From Dechloromonas sp. (GTDB lineage Bacteria; Pseudomonadota; Gammaproteobacteria; Burkholderiales; Rhodocyclaceae), in assembly GCA_028689015.1 (NCBI GenBank), contig JAQTXC010000025.1:1-40611 (forward strand): DNA of 40,611 nt, read 5' to 3'. Every line of letters starts with the position of its first letter. Position 1 is the first letter of the stretch. Positions 26,462-34,630 of this stretch are shown piece by piece. Made by a program: the position numbers and the translations under genes. The notes under the pieces were generated by a model that saw only the letters and a program-made list of their open reading frames with translations, was not told where the DNA came from and ran no database searches.

Positions 26462-27681
26462 GACGAGGACTCCAGAAGATGCCGCCAGCGCCACAGCAGC
26501 GCGACCGCGAGTGCTTTGCCCAGCAAGGGCAAAACGGCGTAAGCCAGGCTCAGCGCCGGCAAACCCTGGCCACTGCCCGGTACGTAACCCAGTACACCCA
26601 GCAACGGCAGGGCCAGGCCGGCAGCCAGCGCCAGATTGAGTTTGGCGACGAAATTCCATACCCCGAAGCAGCCACCGGCCTGCCCCAGGCGATCGCCCAT
26701 ATCGGCAGCCAGCGCCGCTGGCAAACTGAGATCGGCCCCCAGGGCCAAGCCGGATGTCAGGCAGATGAGGGCGAAGAGCCACAGGTCGCCGGCCCCCAGC
26801 AGCCCGGCCCCGGCAAAACTGAGCATGGCGAGCATCATTGACAGTAACCAGGCGAACGGTCGCCCATGACGCCTTGCCAAAGACAGCCACAACGGCAGCG
26901 ATGCCGCCCCCGCGAGGAAATAAAGCGCCAACAGCGCCCCACTGGCCGCAGGCACTTGCAGCACATCGGCGACGAAAAAAAGAAACAGCGTGGCGGGCAG
27001 CGCCGAGGCGATCCCGTTGGCGACGAAAATCAGCAACAAACGACGAAAAGCCACATCGGCCACCACCCGCCGCAAGCTCGCCCCCAACGGCGCGGCCGGA
27101 CGCGATGGCGGGCTACCAGGCCCGACCCGGCCCAGACTGACCAAGGCAGCGAGCAGCAACAAGGGGGGCAGCAGCCAGCTCAGACGACGGATGCCCGCCG
27201 TGGGCGAAGCCGCCAGCACGGCGGGCAAGGCCGCCGCCAGCAAGACCCCGAGCAAAGCAAAGCCTTCACGCGCTGCGGTCAGCCGGGTGCGGTCCACGGC
27301 ATCGCGACCCAGATCAGCGCCCCAGGCCTGATACGCCACGGTGGCCGCCGAAAAACCGATATACGTCAACACTAAGGCCCCCAGCAACCAGACGGCCCCG
27401 TTTTCAGTCGGCGGATTGAGCAGGGCGACGAAGCCCGCAGCAAAAGGCAGCAAGGCCGCCGCCAGCAAGGGGCGACGTGGCCAACGGTCGGCCAGCCAGC
27501 CCAGCCAGGGATCGATGGCGGCATCGAACAGCCGGGCGGCGAGCAGGATGGCACCCAGGCTGACCAGCGACAGGCCGGCGACCTCGGCGTACAGCGGTGG
27601 CACGTGCACGTAGAGGGGGAGCGCGGCAAAAGCCAGCGGCAAACCCAGCACCCCGTAGGAGAAGACCGGCACGCGGGCCAT
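26458..27681 (-). CDS. MFS transporter, GPH (sugar:cation symporter)-like
   Basis: 407 aa with about 12 membrane helices. The loop AARLFDAAIDPWLGWLADRWPRRPLL is the GPH-family motif (FD-x-x-D-P-x-x-G), and residues 190-215 form a polar central loop. Homologues sit next to SDR, DUF3833 and CFA-like genes in the Rhodobacter RpoE-ChrR regulon and similar clusters. The substrate is unknown; a lipid precursor rather than a sugar is possible. Confidence 0.9.
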   Translation of the reverse strand: MARVPVFSYGVLGLPLAFAALPLYVHVPPLYAEVAGLSLVSLGAILLAARLFDAAIDPWLGWLADRWPRRPLLAAALLPFAAGFVALLNPPTENGAVWLLGALVLTYIGFSAATVAYQAWGADLGRDAVDRTRLTAAREGFALLGVLLAAALPAVLAASPTAGIRRLSWLLPPLLLLAALVSLGRVGPGSPPSRPAAPLGASLRRVVADVAFRRLLLIFVANGIASALPATLFLFFVADVLQVPAASGALLALYFLAGAASLPLWLSLARRHGRPFAWLLSMMLAMLSFAGAGLLGAGDLWLFALICLTSGLALGADLSLPAALAADMGDRLGQAGGCFGVWNFVAKLNLALAAGLALPLLGVLGYVPGSGQGLPALSLAYAVLPLLGKALAVALLWRWRHLLESSS

Positions 27682-27690
27682 ACGGTCCGC

Positions 27691-28272
27691 TCAGCTCGGC
27701 GGGCGGCGCAGCAGCGCCGCCCGTAGTTCGGGTGCGCTGGTGCGCGGATCGAGCCAGATGCCAAAAAAATAGCGGGCAAACTCGGCATCGGCCAGCCGCC
27801 CGCGCGGGTAAGCGTTGAAATAGAAATCGGCCGCCCCGTCGCGGTAGACCCCGAGCAACCGATCGCCTTGGTTAACATCAGGCAACAGCTCAGCCAGACG
27901 CTTCCCCCACGCCGGCAAAGCGGCCGGGTCGGCGCCAAGAGCGGCCATTTCGTCCAGGCTGGCGGCAACAATCCGGGCCCCGGCAATTCGTCGACCGTAC
28001 GTGAGTTCAAGCGCCCAGGGGGGCTGAGCCGGCTGCTCGCTCGCCCACAGGACGGCATCGTAGAGATGGAAGCCGTAGCGCCGATAACGCCCCTCGCCCC
28101 AGCGCTGCAAGCCCGCCAGCGGCGCAGCCGCCATCGCCTGGCCGGCACCGGCCAGCCAGGGCAAGACCAGCAAGGCCTGCAAACACTGCCGGCGTGGCCT
28201 GTCCAGCGCCCCCTCGGCCGGCGCCCCCGGGGCCACTAGCTTAACGATGCGTGAGTTCAAACTGGACGACAT
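27691..28272 (-). CDS. chalcone isomerase-like family protein
   Basis: About 193 aa. After a hydrophobic stretch with Arg-Arg before it (RRQCLQALLVLPWLAGAGQAMAA), which looks like a signal peptide for the periplasm, the domain reads LQRWGEGRYRRYGFHLYDAVLWASE, ALELTYGRRIAGARIVAASLDEM, LLGVYRDGAADFYFN and FARYFFGIWLDPRTSAPELRAALL. This is the bacterial chalcone-isomerase-fold family, whose fold relatives bind fatty acids. Start choice is uncertain: ATG 28272 overlaps the CFA-like gene by 32 bp, and the export signal begins some 25 residues later. Confidence 0.8.
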   Translation of the reverse strand: MSSSLNSRIVKLVAPGAPAEGALDRPRRQCLQALLVLPWLAGAGQAMAAAPLAGLQRWGEGRYRRYGFHLYDAVLWASEQPAQPPWALELTYGRRIAGARIVAASLDEMAALGADPAALPAWGKRLAELLPDVNQGDRLLGVYRDGAADFYFNAYPRGRLADAEFARYFFGIWLDPRTSAPELRAALLRRPPS

Positions 28273-29425
28273 CAATATTTCCGGCCCGGAAGCCAGCCTC
28301 GCAATAGCAAAGATAAAGACGCCACAGGCGCCGGAATGTGTCATCGAAACCTAGCGGGGCAATGCGCGACCAGTTGGCCTCGAAAGCAGCCCGCCACTCA
28401 GCCAGCGTGCGGGCGTAATCCAGTCCGAAGGCGTATTCCTGACGCACCACCAGCCCCTGACGGGCCGCCGCCTGGCGAAAGGCCTGGCGCGAAGGCAGCA
28501 TGCCGCCGGGAAAAATGTATTGCTGGATGAAGTCCGTACCCTTGCGATAATCGGCAAACAAGTCGTCGGCGATGGTGATGCTCTGCACCACCGCCGTACC
28601 GTCCGTCGCCAGCGCCTTGCCGAGCGCCGCAAAATAACTGGGCCACCAGCGCTCGCCCACCGCTTCAAACATCTCGATCGACACCACGTGATCGAAGCGC
28701 TCGTCCAGATCGCGGTAATCCTGCAGGCGCAGGTCGGCCTGCGGCACCCGGCGCTGCGCCCAATTCAGTTGCGCCGGCGACAAAGTCACGCCGGTCACGG
28801 TCAACCCGGCGTCGACCGCCATTTCGGCAAACCCGCCCCAACCGCAACCAATTTCCAGCACCCGCTGGCCAGGCCGGGCATGCAGGCGCTGCAGGATGCG
28901 TCGGTACTTGGCCTGCTGCGCCGTCGCCAGCGTGTCGTCATCGCCCGGTCGATAGAGGGCGCTGGAATAACTCATCGTTTCATCCAGCCACAGCCGGTAA
29001 AAATCGTTCCCCAGGTCGTAATGCGCCATGATGTTGCGCTTGCTGCCGGCCCGATTGTTGCGGTTCAGCCAGTGGCGCAGCCGTGCCGCCAGCAATTGCC
29101 GCCACGAGCCATACACGGCGCGACGCAGCACATCGCGATTGGCTGCCAACAACTGAAGCAGGCCGGTCAGGTCGGGCGCATCCCAGCAACCGTCGAGATA
29201 GGACTCGGCCAGGCCGATGTCGCCGCGCGCCAGCACGCGGCTGAAAAAAACTTCGTCATGCACCTGCAAGCTCAGCCGCTGCGCCCCTTCGCCGAACAAT
29301 GCACAGCGACCGTCCGGCAAACGGATTTCGAGCAGGCCGTGGCGCAGTTGGGCCAGCAGGTCAAAAACGATGCGGGTGTCGCGGGCCAGCCGTTCGCTGC
29401 CGCGCAGGATCATTGAATCGATCAT
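28241..29425 (-). CDS. cyclopropane-fatty-acid-synthase-like SAM methyltransferase
   Basis: 394 aa. Acts by similarity on unsaturated acyl chains of phospholipids. The SAM motif is VLEIGCGWGGFAE (189-201), with HYDLGNDFY (135-143) and QQYIFPGGMLPS (301-312) as family signatures. Odd point: the position of the bicarbonate-site cysteine (C139 of E. coli Cfa, S-C-A-Y-W) reads MSYSSALY with Ser155, and the H266 position reads Gln281, by my by-eye alignment, while E254 and Y337 are kept. This suggests a methyl-transfer product other than a cyclopropane, as for the UfaM-type enzyme of furan fatty acid synthesis. ATG 29425 overlaps the DUF1365 stop (ATGA). Confidence 0.9.
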   Translation of the reverse strand: MIDSMILRGSERLARDTRIVFDLLAQLRHGLLEIRLPDGRCALFGEGAQRLSLQVHDEVFFSRVLARGDIGLAESYLDGCWDAPDLTGLLQLLAANRDVLRRAVYGSWRQLLAARLRHWLNRNNRAGSKRNIMAHYDLGNDFYRLWLDETMSYSSALYRPGDDDTLATAQQAKYRRILQRLHARPGQRVLEIGCGWGGFAEMAVDAGLTVTGVTLSPAQLNWAQRRVPQADLRLQDYRDLDERFDHVVSIEMFEAVGERWWPSYFAALGKALATDGTAVVQSITIADDLFADYRKGTDFIQQYIFPGGMLPSRQAFRQAAARQGLVVRQEYAFGLDYARTLAEWRAAFEANWSRIAPLGFDDTFRRLWRLYLCYCEAGFRAGNIDVVQFELTHR

Positions 29426-30192
29426 TGTCCATGCTCCTGGAAATGAGGACGGGCGAGCGGCGCGCGAGCGCCGAAAAAGGGCACGCCTTTGAGCCACAAT
29501 TTGAGGGCCTGCCAGTGGATGCGAGCCATGACGCCCAGGGTTAGAAAGGGCATGCGCCAAAAAACGCGCCACAAATTGCGCGCGGTCCACGCCAGTTTTT
29601 TGCCGGAAATCGCCGTCAGCAACAACGGACCATCAGCATCGTCGTAGTCGATATGCGCCACCTGGGCCCGGGCCGTCTGGCGAAAACGAAAGCGATAGCC
29701 GCCTTCAACCGTGCAGAAGGGCGAAACATGGAAGGCCTTGGCCGCCTGCTGCTCGGCGCCCTCCGGCAAGGGCCGGCCCTGGTCGTGCAACAGATAACTG
29801 TGCGAACCGCCAAAGGTGTTGTTCACCTCGGCCAGCACAGCAACCAAAGCCCCCGCCCGATCGTGACAAAACCAAAAACTGACCGGATTGAAGACATAGC
29901 CGAGGACGCGCGGAAAGGTTTGCAACAGGATCTCGCCATCGGCCGGCAAGCCCTGGTCGCGCAGCAATTGTTCGATCCATGGCAGCAGCGGCGAGCCATC
30001 GCGCGGCCCATGGTCGGCACTACGGAAACTGAGCAGATTTTTACGGTCGACGCCAAAAATGCCGCAATTTCCCGCCGCCAGGTGGCGCAGCGGCAGCTGG
30101 ACGAAAAACACCGGATAGACGAATGCGTTGCCGACTGGTCGCAAGCGGCGGTGCATGACCTGCCCGAGAAAGAGATGCGGCCCTTGCCCCAT
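29422..30192 (-). CDS. DUF1365 family protein
   Basis: 256 aa. DUF1365 hallmarks: LFLGQVMHRRLRPVGNAFVYPVFFVQLPL, LLQTFPRVLGYVFNPVSFWFCHD, VLAEVNNTFGGSHSYLL, AAKAFHVSPFCTVEGGYRFRF. It is almost always paired with a flavin amine oxidase-like protein and a CFA-like methyltransferase, as here, and members of the set are needed for membrane-lipid modification and full singlet-oxygen response in Rhodobacter. The biochemical role is not established to my knowledge. The start at 30192 (5 bp after the preceding stop) is preferred over the longer frame to 30246. Confidence 0.92.
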   Translation of the reverse strand: MGQGPHLFLGQVMHRRLRPVGNAFVYPVFFVQLPLRHLAAGNCGIFGVDRKNLLSFRSADHGPRDGSPLLPWIEQLLRDQGLPADGEILLQTFPRVLGYVFNPVSFWFCHDRAGALVAVLAEVNNTFGGSHSYLLHDQGRPLPEGAEQQAAKAFHVSPFCTVEGGYRFRFRQTARAQVAHIDYDDADGPLLLTAISGKKLAWTARNLWRVFWRMPFLTLGVMARIHWQALKLWLKGVPFFGARAPLARPHFQEHGQ

Positions 30193-30197
30193 GGCTG

Positions 30198-31538
30198 TCA
30201 GCCCCCCACCGCGGCCAGCGCCGCCACGGCCTCGCCGCCCTGCCACGGCGCCTGGACACCCAGTTGGTTAGCTACCCGCAGCGCCGACAGCAGCCCGTCC
30301 TCATGAAAGCCGTAACGCCCCCAGGCGCCCGCCAACCAGAGACCGCCCGCCCCCTGAATGCCGCCCCCCTCAGCGTGCAAGCGTTGCTGGGCGGCAATCG
30401 CCGGGCCATCGAACACCGGATGGGCATAGTCGAATTCGGCAATGACCCGGGCCGGGTCGGGCTCGACCCGCGGATTCAAGGTCACCACCACCGGCTTTTC
30501 AAACGGCAGGGGCTGTAACTTATTGATCAGGTAGGACACACCGACCGCCTGCTCGCCCCGCGGCGAGCTGCCAGCAAAATAATTCCACGCTGACCACAGC
30601 GCCGGGCGACGCGGTAACAAGGTCGGATCGGTATGCAGCACGGCACGATTCGGCTGGTAGCGAATCGCCGACAACACTTCGCGCTGTGCCGGACTGGCGG
30701 TCTGGCCGAGAATGGCCAGGGCCTGATCACTGTGGCAAGCCATCACCACCTGATCAAAATATTCGCTCCCGCCTTCGTGGGTCAGGCGCAGCCCCGGCGC
30801 CCCGGGATGCGCCCGGCTGACCGTATAGACCGGGCAATTCAGGCGGATGTCGTCGAGCTGGGCGGCCAATTTTGTTACATAACTGCGCCCGCCGCCCTTC
30901 ACTGTCCGCCAGGTCGGCCGGTTGAAAATTTGCAACAAGCCATGGTTCTGACAAAAGCGGATGAAAGTCACCAGCGGCATGTCACGCATCTGGCCGGTCG
31001 GGCAGGACCAGATCGCGGCTGCCATCGGCAACAGATACCAGTCAGCAAAAGCCGCACCGTAACCACCGGCAACCAGGAAGGATTGCAGGCTGCGCTCGTC
31101 ACCTGGATGGGCCTGCAGCCAGGCACTGCTTTCCCGGTTGAAGCGCAGGATATCGGACAACATGCCCCAGAACGCCGGCCGCAGCAGATTGCGCTTTTGC
31201 CCGAAAACGGTGGCCAGGCTGCTCCCAGCCCATTCCATCTCACCATCGGCCAGGCTGACCGCAAAACTCATCTCGGTCGGCACCGACTCGACCCCGAGCA
31301 AGGCAAAGAGCGCGATCAGGTTGGGATAGGTGCGATCGTTGAAGACCAGGAAACCGGTATCCACCGGATGGGTTTTGCCATCCACGGTAACGTCGACCGT
31401 GTGGGTGTGGCCACCGAGATAATCGGCAGCTTCAAACAGGGTCACATCGTGCTGGCGACTGAGCAACCAGGCGCTGGCCAGACCGGAAATACCGGCACCA
31501 ACGACGGCAATCCGTTGCCGGGGAGGATGGCGTTCCAT
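30198..31538 (-). CDS. FAD-dependent amine oxidase-like oxidoreductase
   Basis: 446 aa. N-terminal dinucleotide motif VVGAGISGLASAWLL (12-26) followed by FEAADYLGGHTHTVDV, then VDTGFLVFNDRTYPNLIALFALLGV, and a C-terminal FAD contact GLWLAGAWGRYGFHEDGLLSALRVANQL. This subfamily is more like desaturases/isomerases of the phytoene-desaturase superfamily than true amine oxidases. With the CFA-like and DUF1365 proteins it forms the core of the furan/branched fatty acid type cluster and is the likely acyl desaturase. GAGAGG precedes ATG 31538; nine bases separate it from folE2. Confidence 0.92.
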   Translation of the reverse strand: MERHPPRQRIAVVGAGISGLASAWLLSRQHDVTLFEAADYLGGHTHTVDVTVDGKTHPVDTGFLVFNDRTYPNLIALFALLGVESVPTEMSFAVSLADGEMEWAGSSLATVFGQKRNLLRPAFWGMLSDILRFNRESSAWLQAHPGDERSLQSFLVAGGYGAAFADWYLLPMAAAIWSCPTGQMRDMPLVTFIRFCQNHGLLQIFNRPTWRTVKGGGRSYVTKLAAQLDDIRLNCPVYTVSRAHPGAPGLRLTHEGGSEYFDQVVMACHSDQALAILGQTASPAQREVLSAIRYQPNRAVLHTDPTLLPRRPALWSAWNYFAGSSPRGEQAVGVSYLINKLQPLPFEKPVVVTLNPRVEPDPARVIAEFDYAHPVFDGPAIAAQQRLHAEGGGIQGAGGLWLAGAWGRYGFHEDGLLSALRVANQLGVQAPWQGGEAVAALAAVGG

Positions 31539-31547
31539 GGCGGCCTC

Positions 31548-32348
31548 TCAGTCGTTCCGACCGCTCAGCTCGGCGTAGGCCGAGTGGTTGTGGATGGATT
31601 CGAAATTCTCCGAGACGACCTGCCAGGCCTTGATCCGCGGCTCGGCCATCAGGCGCAAGGCAATATCGCGCACCAAATCCTCGACAAATTTCGGGTTGTC
31701 GTAAGCGCGCTCGGTCACCCACTTCTCGTCCGGTCGCTTGAGCAGGCCAAACACTTCGCACGACGCCTCTTCCTCGGCCAAGCGGACCAGTTCCTCAATC
31801 GCCATCGTCTGGTGCAGCACCGCCTGCAGCGTGATGTGCGAGCGCTGGTTGTGTGCCCCGTAATCGGAAATTTTCTTGGAACAGGGGCAGAGGCTGGTCA
31901 CCGCTGTCGTCACCTGCAAAGTCAGCACAGGAACACCGTCCAGCGCTTGTTCGGCACTGAGCGTCACGTCGTAATCGAGCAGGCTATCAACCCCGGACAC
32001 GGGCGCAGTCTTGCGGATGAAGTAAGGGAAGCTCAACTCGATCCGGCCGCTACGAGCATCCAGGCGCAGCAGCATTTCCGACAACATGGCGAGCAGCCCA
32101 TCCTGGGTCAGCGCCTCACGCCGGGCTTCAAGCAATTCGACAAAGCGTGACATATGCGTGCCCTTGACCTCGGGCGGCAGCCCGACGGTCAGCGCCAGCG
32201 TCGCCACCGTGTTTTGCTGTTCGCCATTGGCCGCCTGCAACAGCAGCGGATAACGCAACCCCTTGACGCCAACAGACTGAATCGCCAGCCGGCGCGTGTC
32301 CGCGGTCGACTGGACATCAGGAAGAAAAAACTTTTCAGGTGCATTCAT
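31548..32348 (-). CDS. folE2: GTP cyclohydrolase FolE2 (type IB)
   Basis: 266 aa. Converts GTP to 7,8-dihydroneopterin triphosphate, the first step towards folate and other pterins. The family signature [20 protein letters not shown] (152-170) with metal/catalytic C154 is present, as are [12 protein letters not shown] and the conserved [13 protein letters not shown] near the C-terminus. FolE2 is the metal-flexible replacement for FolE. Its placement in a putative light/oxidative-stress operon could supply folate chromophore for photolyase or cryptochrome, or simply a stress-proof enzyme; this is inference. Confidence 0.96.
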   Translation of the reverse strand: MNAPEKFFLPDVQSTADTRRLAIQSVGVKGLRYPLLLQAANGEQQNTVATLALTVGLPPEVKGTHMSRFVELLEARREALTQDGLLAMLSEMLLRLDARSGRIELSFPYFIRKTAPVSGVDSLLDYDVTLSAEQALDGVPVLTLQVTTAVTSLCPCSKKISDYGAHNQRSHITLQAVLHQTMAIEELVRLAEEEASCEVFGLLKRPDEKWVTERAYDNPKFVEDLVRDIALRLMAEPRIKAWQVVSENFESIHNHSAYAELSGRND

Positions 32349-32383
32349 GCGGTTCTCCAGAAGAAGGGCGGCGGAACGGGCGC

Positions 32384-32947
32384 TTAACGCTGATTGAGAA
32401 AATGCTCGATCTGCTGCAGCAGATCACGATCGTCGGGTGTGGTCAGACTGCTGTAGGCCAGCACCTGCTGGCCGTCACGACTGATCAGGTATTTGTGGAA
32501 ATTCCAGCGCGGCACACTACCGGTCCGTTCGGCCAACTGACGGTAGAAGGGATTCGCTTGCGCCCCTTTGACCACGCTCTTGCTCACCATGGGAAAACGA
32601 ACGCCGTAGGTCAGGCGACAAAATTCAGCAATTTGCGGGTCGCTGCCCGGCTCCTGCTCACCAAAATCATTCGAGGGAAAGCCGACCACCACCAAGCCCT
32701 GGTCGCGCAGACGCTCATAGAGCCGCTCCAAGCCGTCGTACTGGCTGGTAAACCCGCAGTAACTGGCGGTATTGACCACCAAGACGACCTTGCCGGCATA
32801 CTGGCAAAGCGACAACGGCTTGCCATCCTGCAGCGAGACAAACTGGTGATTGAGCAAGGGCGGACAGGTCGTCGCCGCTTCGGCCGGCAAGACACTCAAG
32901 GCCAGCAAGCCGGGCAACAGCAAGGCGGTTCTCAGACTGGACATCAT
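32384..32947 (-). CDS. periplasmic glutathione peroxidase family protein
   Basis: 187 aa thioredoxin-fold peroxidase with a signal peptide (residues 1-24, cut after AEA), so it acts outside the cytoplasm. The catalytic set is C64 ([12 protein letters not shown]), Q98 ([12 protein letters not shown]), W148 and N149 (PRWNFHKYL): a Cys-type GPx that reduces peroxides, probably including lipid hydroperoxides. AAGGAG lies six bases before ATG 32947 (another ATG follows directly); the frame is open further upstream but crosses the promoter. First gene of the ten-gene operon. Confidence 0.93.
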   Translation of the reverse strand: MMSSLRTALLLPGLLALSVLPAEAATTCPPLLNHQFVSLQDGKPLSLCQYAGKVVLVVNTASYCGFTSQYDGLERLYERLRDQGLVVVGFPSNDFGEQEPGSDPQIAEFCRLTYGVRFPMVSKSVVKGAQANPFYRQLAERTGSVPRWNFHKYLISRDGQQVLAYSSLTTPDDRDLLQQIEHFLNQR

Positions 32948-32962
32948 TGGCATCTCCTTTAA

Positions 32963-32977
32963 TTTGTCCTGGACAAA
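32963..32977. promoter_or_regulatory. palindromic operator, gpx-proximal
   Basis: TTTGTCC-T-GGACAAA, a perfect 7+7 inverted repeat centred at 32970, about 17 bp downstream of the predicted gpx transcription start. Binding there would block elongation. It is the better of two related palindromes in this divergent region and the probable target of the MerR-type regulator. Confidence 0.7.
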
Positions 32978-32993
32978 GATATTCGTTGTTCGT

Positions 32994-33022
32994 AAGATAG
33001 TGATCAAACAACGCCATGTCAA
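32994..33022 (-). promoter_or_regulatory. promoter of the gpx-folE2-lipid operon
   Basis: On the minus strand a perfect TTGACA (33022-33017) and TATCTT (32999-32994) with 17-bp spacing. The predicted start is near 32987, giving a 40-nt leader to the gpx ATG. It lies between the two palindromes. Confidence 0.7.
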
Positions 33023-33025
33023 CAA

Positions 33026-33051
33026 TTTGTCGACACTTTGTTCAGGACAAA
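33026..33051. promoter_or_regulatory. palindromic operator, regulator-proximal
   Basis: TTTGTTC-A-GGACAAA (33037-33051; one mismatch between arms) directly preceded, 11 bp earlier, by another TTTGTC half-site within TTTGTCGACA (33026-33035). It ends two bases before the regulator ATG and its AGGA ribosome site is part of the palindrome, so bound protein would repress its own gene. Its centre, 33044, is 74 bp (about seven helical turns) from that of the other operator. Confidence 0.65.
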
Positions 33052-33053
33052 TA

Positions 33054-33977
33054 ATGAGCACACCCTGTTTTAACATTGCCGCCGTCGAGCGCGACACCGG
33101 ACTGTCAAAAGACGTGCTCCGCATGTGGGAGCGCCGTTACGGCTTCCCCACCCCGGACCGCGATGCACACGGCGAACGGCTCTACCCCGGCGACCAGGTC
33201 GAGCGCCTACGGCTGATCAAACGCCTGATGGATCAAGGGCATCGACCGGGAAAACTGATGGCTTGCCCACTCGATGCGCTGGCCGAACTGAGCCCGCGAC
33301 GGGCCTCGAACAGTGACGCCCCCTTGCCTGGGCCAAGCGATGACGAACTGGAAGCCCTGCTCGCCCTGGTCAAGCAGCACGATGGCCAAGCCTACAGCCA
33401 GGCCTTGCAACAACGTCTGGCCCGACAGGGGCTGCAATCATTTGTCCAGTACACGATTGCGCCACTGACGCAGCGCGTCGGCCAAGCCTGGGAAGAGGGG
33501 CGTTTTGCAGTCTTTGAGGAACACCTATTTACCGAGCTGACCAAGCGGGTGCTGCGCCAAGCCATTGCCGCCCTGCCGACCGTCAGTCGCTCACCACGCG
33601 TCCTGCTGACCAGCGTACCGGACGAGCAACACGTTCTCGGCCTGCTGATGGTCGAAGCCCTGCTCTGCCTGGAAGGTGCCGAGTGCATTCCGCTCGGCAC
33701 ACAAATGCCGCTCGTCGAAATCGCCCGTGCCGCCGCAGCACACCGCGCCGACATCGTCGCCCTGTCGTTTTCGGTGGCCTTTCCGGCCCGCCAGCTGCCG
33801 GGCCTGCTACAACAACTGGGCGAGTTGCTACCCGCCGACTGCACGCTATGGGTGGGCGGTGCCGGCGCCCGCAAGGCCAGCGAAGGCGAACGTCAACGCG
33901 TACTACTGACGCTGGACGACGCCTTGGCGGCACTCAGCGCATGGCGGCAAGCGCCGACCGTCGCCAGCCCGGACTAA
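33054..33977 (+). CDS. MerR-family regulator with cobalamin-binding domain (CarH/LitR-like)
   Basis: 307 aa. The N-terminal MerR winged helix (about 5-75; VLRMWERRYGFPTPDRDAHGERLY) is of the CarA/CarH/LitR/MlrA type. A helical bundle (95-170) and a Rossmann B12-binding domain (180-300) follow. Both diagnostic motifs of adenosylcobalamin photoreceptors are complete: W146-x9-E156-H157, which caps the upper face, and E191-x-H193-x-x-G196, with H193 as the cobalt ligand. Known members repress DNA in the dark and fall apart in light. It is divergent from a ten-gene oxidative-stress/lipid operon, with palindromes in between. The ATG at 33054 follows AGGA. Confidence 0.93.
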   Translation: MSTPCFNIAAVERDTGLSKDVLRMWERRYGFPTPDRDAHGERLYPGDQVERLRLIKRLMDQGHRPGKLMACPLDALAELSPRRASNSDAPLPGPSDDELEALLALVKQHDGQAYSQALQQRLARQGLQSFVQYTIAPLTQRVGQAWEEGRFAVFEEHLFTELTKRVLRQAIAALPTVSRSPRVLLTSVPDEQHVLGLLMVEALLCLEGAECIPLGTQMPLVEIARAAAAHRADIVALSFSVAFPARQLPGLLQQLGELLPADCTLWVGGAGARKASEGERQRVLLTLDDALAALSAWRQAPTVASPD

Positions 33978-34140
33978 GCGCCGGATGACCGTGGCCGACC
34001 ACAGCCCGCCTGGCGGAGATCAGTCGAGGGCGGGGGTTGCGCCGACCACCGGCATTGAATCGCCTCGATTCCGTGCAAAAAGCCAAGAAGAACCCTCCGG
34101 CAAGCCCTAAAATTGCCGTTTTCCTGCCGTCGACCGCACC

Positions 34141-34629
34141 ATGACCTACGCCCTGCCTGATTTCGAAAGCAAAATTTGCCCGCCTGACCAGTTGACCGTC
34201 CGCGCCGCCAGCGTGCCGCGACCACTGGTGTTCACCAATGGCTGCTTCGACATCCTGCATCGCGGCCATGTCACCTACCTGGCGCAGGCGGCGGCCCTCG
34301 GCCACAGCCTGGTGGTGGCACTCAATAGCGACGATTCGGTGCGTCGCCTGGGCAAGGGCGACGACCGCCCTGTCAATCCACTCGCCAACCGCCTGGCGGT
34401 TATGGCCGCGCTGGGATGTGTCGCGCTGGTCACCTGGTTCGACGAAGACACACCGCTGCAACGCATCCTCGACTGCCGGCCGGAGGTGCTGGTCAAGGGG
34501 GGCGACTGGCCTGTCGACAAAATCGTCGGCTGCCGCGAGGTGCACGGCTGGGGCGGGAGCGTGCACTCCATCCCCTTCCTGCACCAGACCTCGACCACTG
34601 CCTTGCTTGAAAAAATCCGCTGCTTGTAA
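34141..34629 (+). CDS. rfaE2: D-glycero-beta-D-manno-heptose 1-phosphate adenylyltransferase
   Basis: 162 aa nucleotidyltransferase: forms ADP-heptose from heptose 1-phosphate and ATP for the lipopolysaccharide inner core. Motifs FTNGCFDILHRGHVTYL (HxGH as HRGH), LVVALNSDDSVRRLGKG and the C-terminal HQTSTTALLEKIR (S/T-T-T loop binding ATP) are intact. It corresponds to the C-terminal half of HldE; the kinase half is encoded separately, as is common in Betaproteobacteria. A CGTCGACC sequence lies just before the ATG and no clear promoter is visible in the 163-bp gap. It ends one base from the convergent kup stop. Confidence 0.94.
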   Translation: MTYALPDFESKICPPDQLTVRAASVPRPLVFTNGCFDILHRGHVTYLAQAAALGHSLVVALNSDDSVRRLGKGDDRPVNPLANRLAVMAALGCVALVTWFDEDTPLQRILDCRPEVLVKGGDWPVDKIVGCREVHGWGGSVHSIPFLHQTSTTALLEKIRCL

Positions 34630-34630
34630 C

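Noticed and set aside
25157-26542. 461-codon plus-strand frame across the SDR/DUF3833 region
   Set aside because: Antisense to two genes with clear motifs and spans a real gene boundary.
30633-32150. 505-codon plus-strand frame opposite the FAD oxidase and folE2
   Set aside because: Crosses two convincing genes on the other strand; no recognisable motif.
32986-33014. Possible plus-strand promoter for the MerR gene beginning TTGTTC
   Set aside because: No acceptable -10 at 16-18 bp; the regulator's own promoter remains unassigned.
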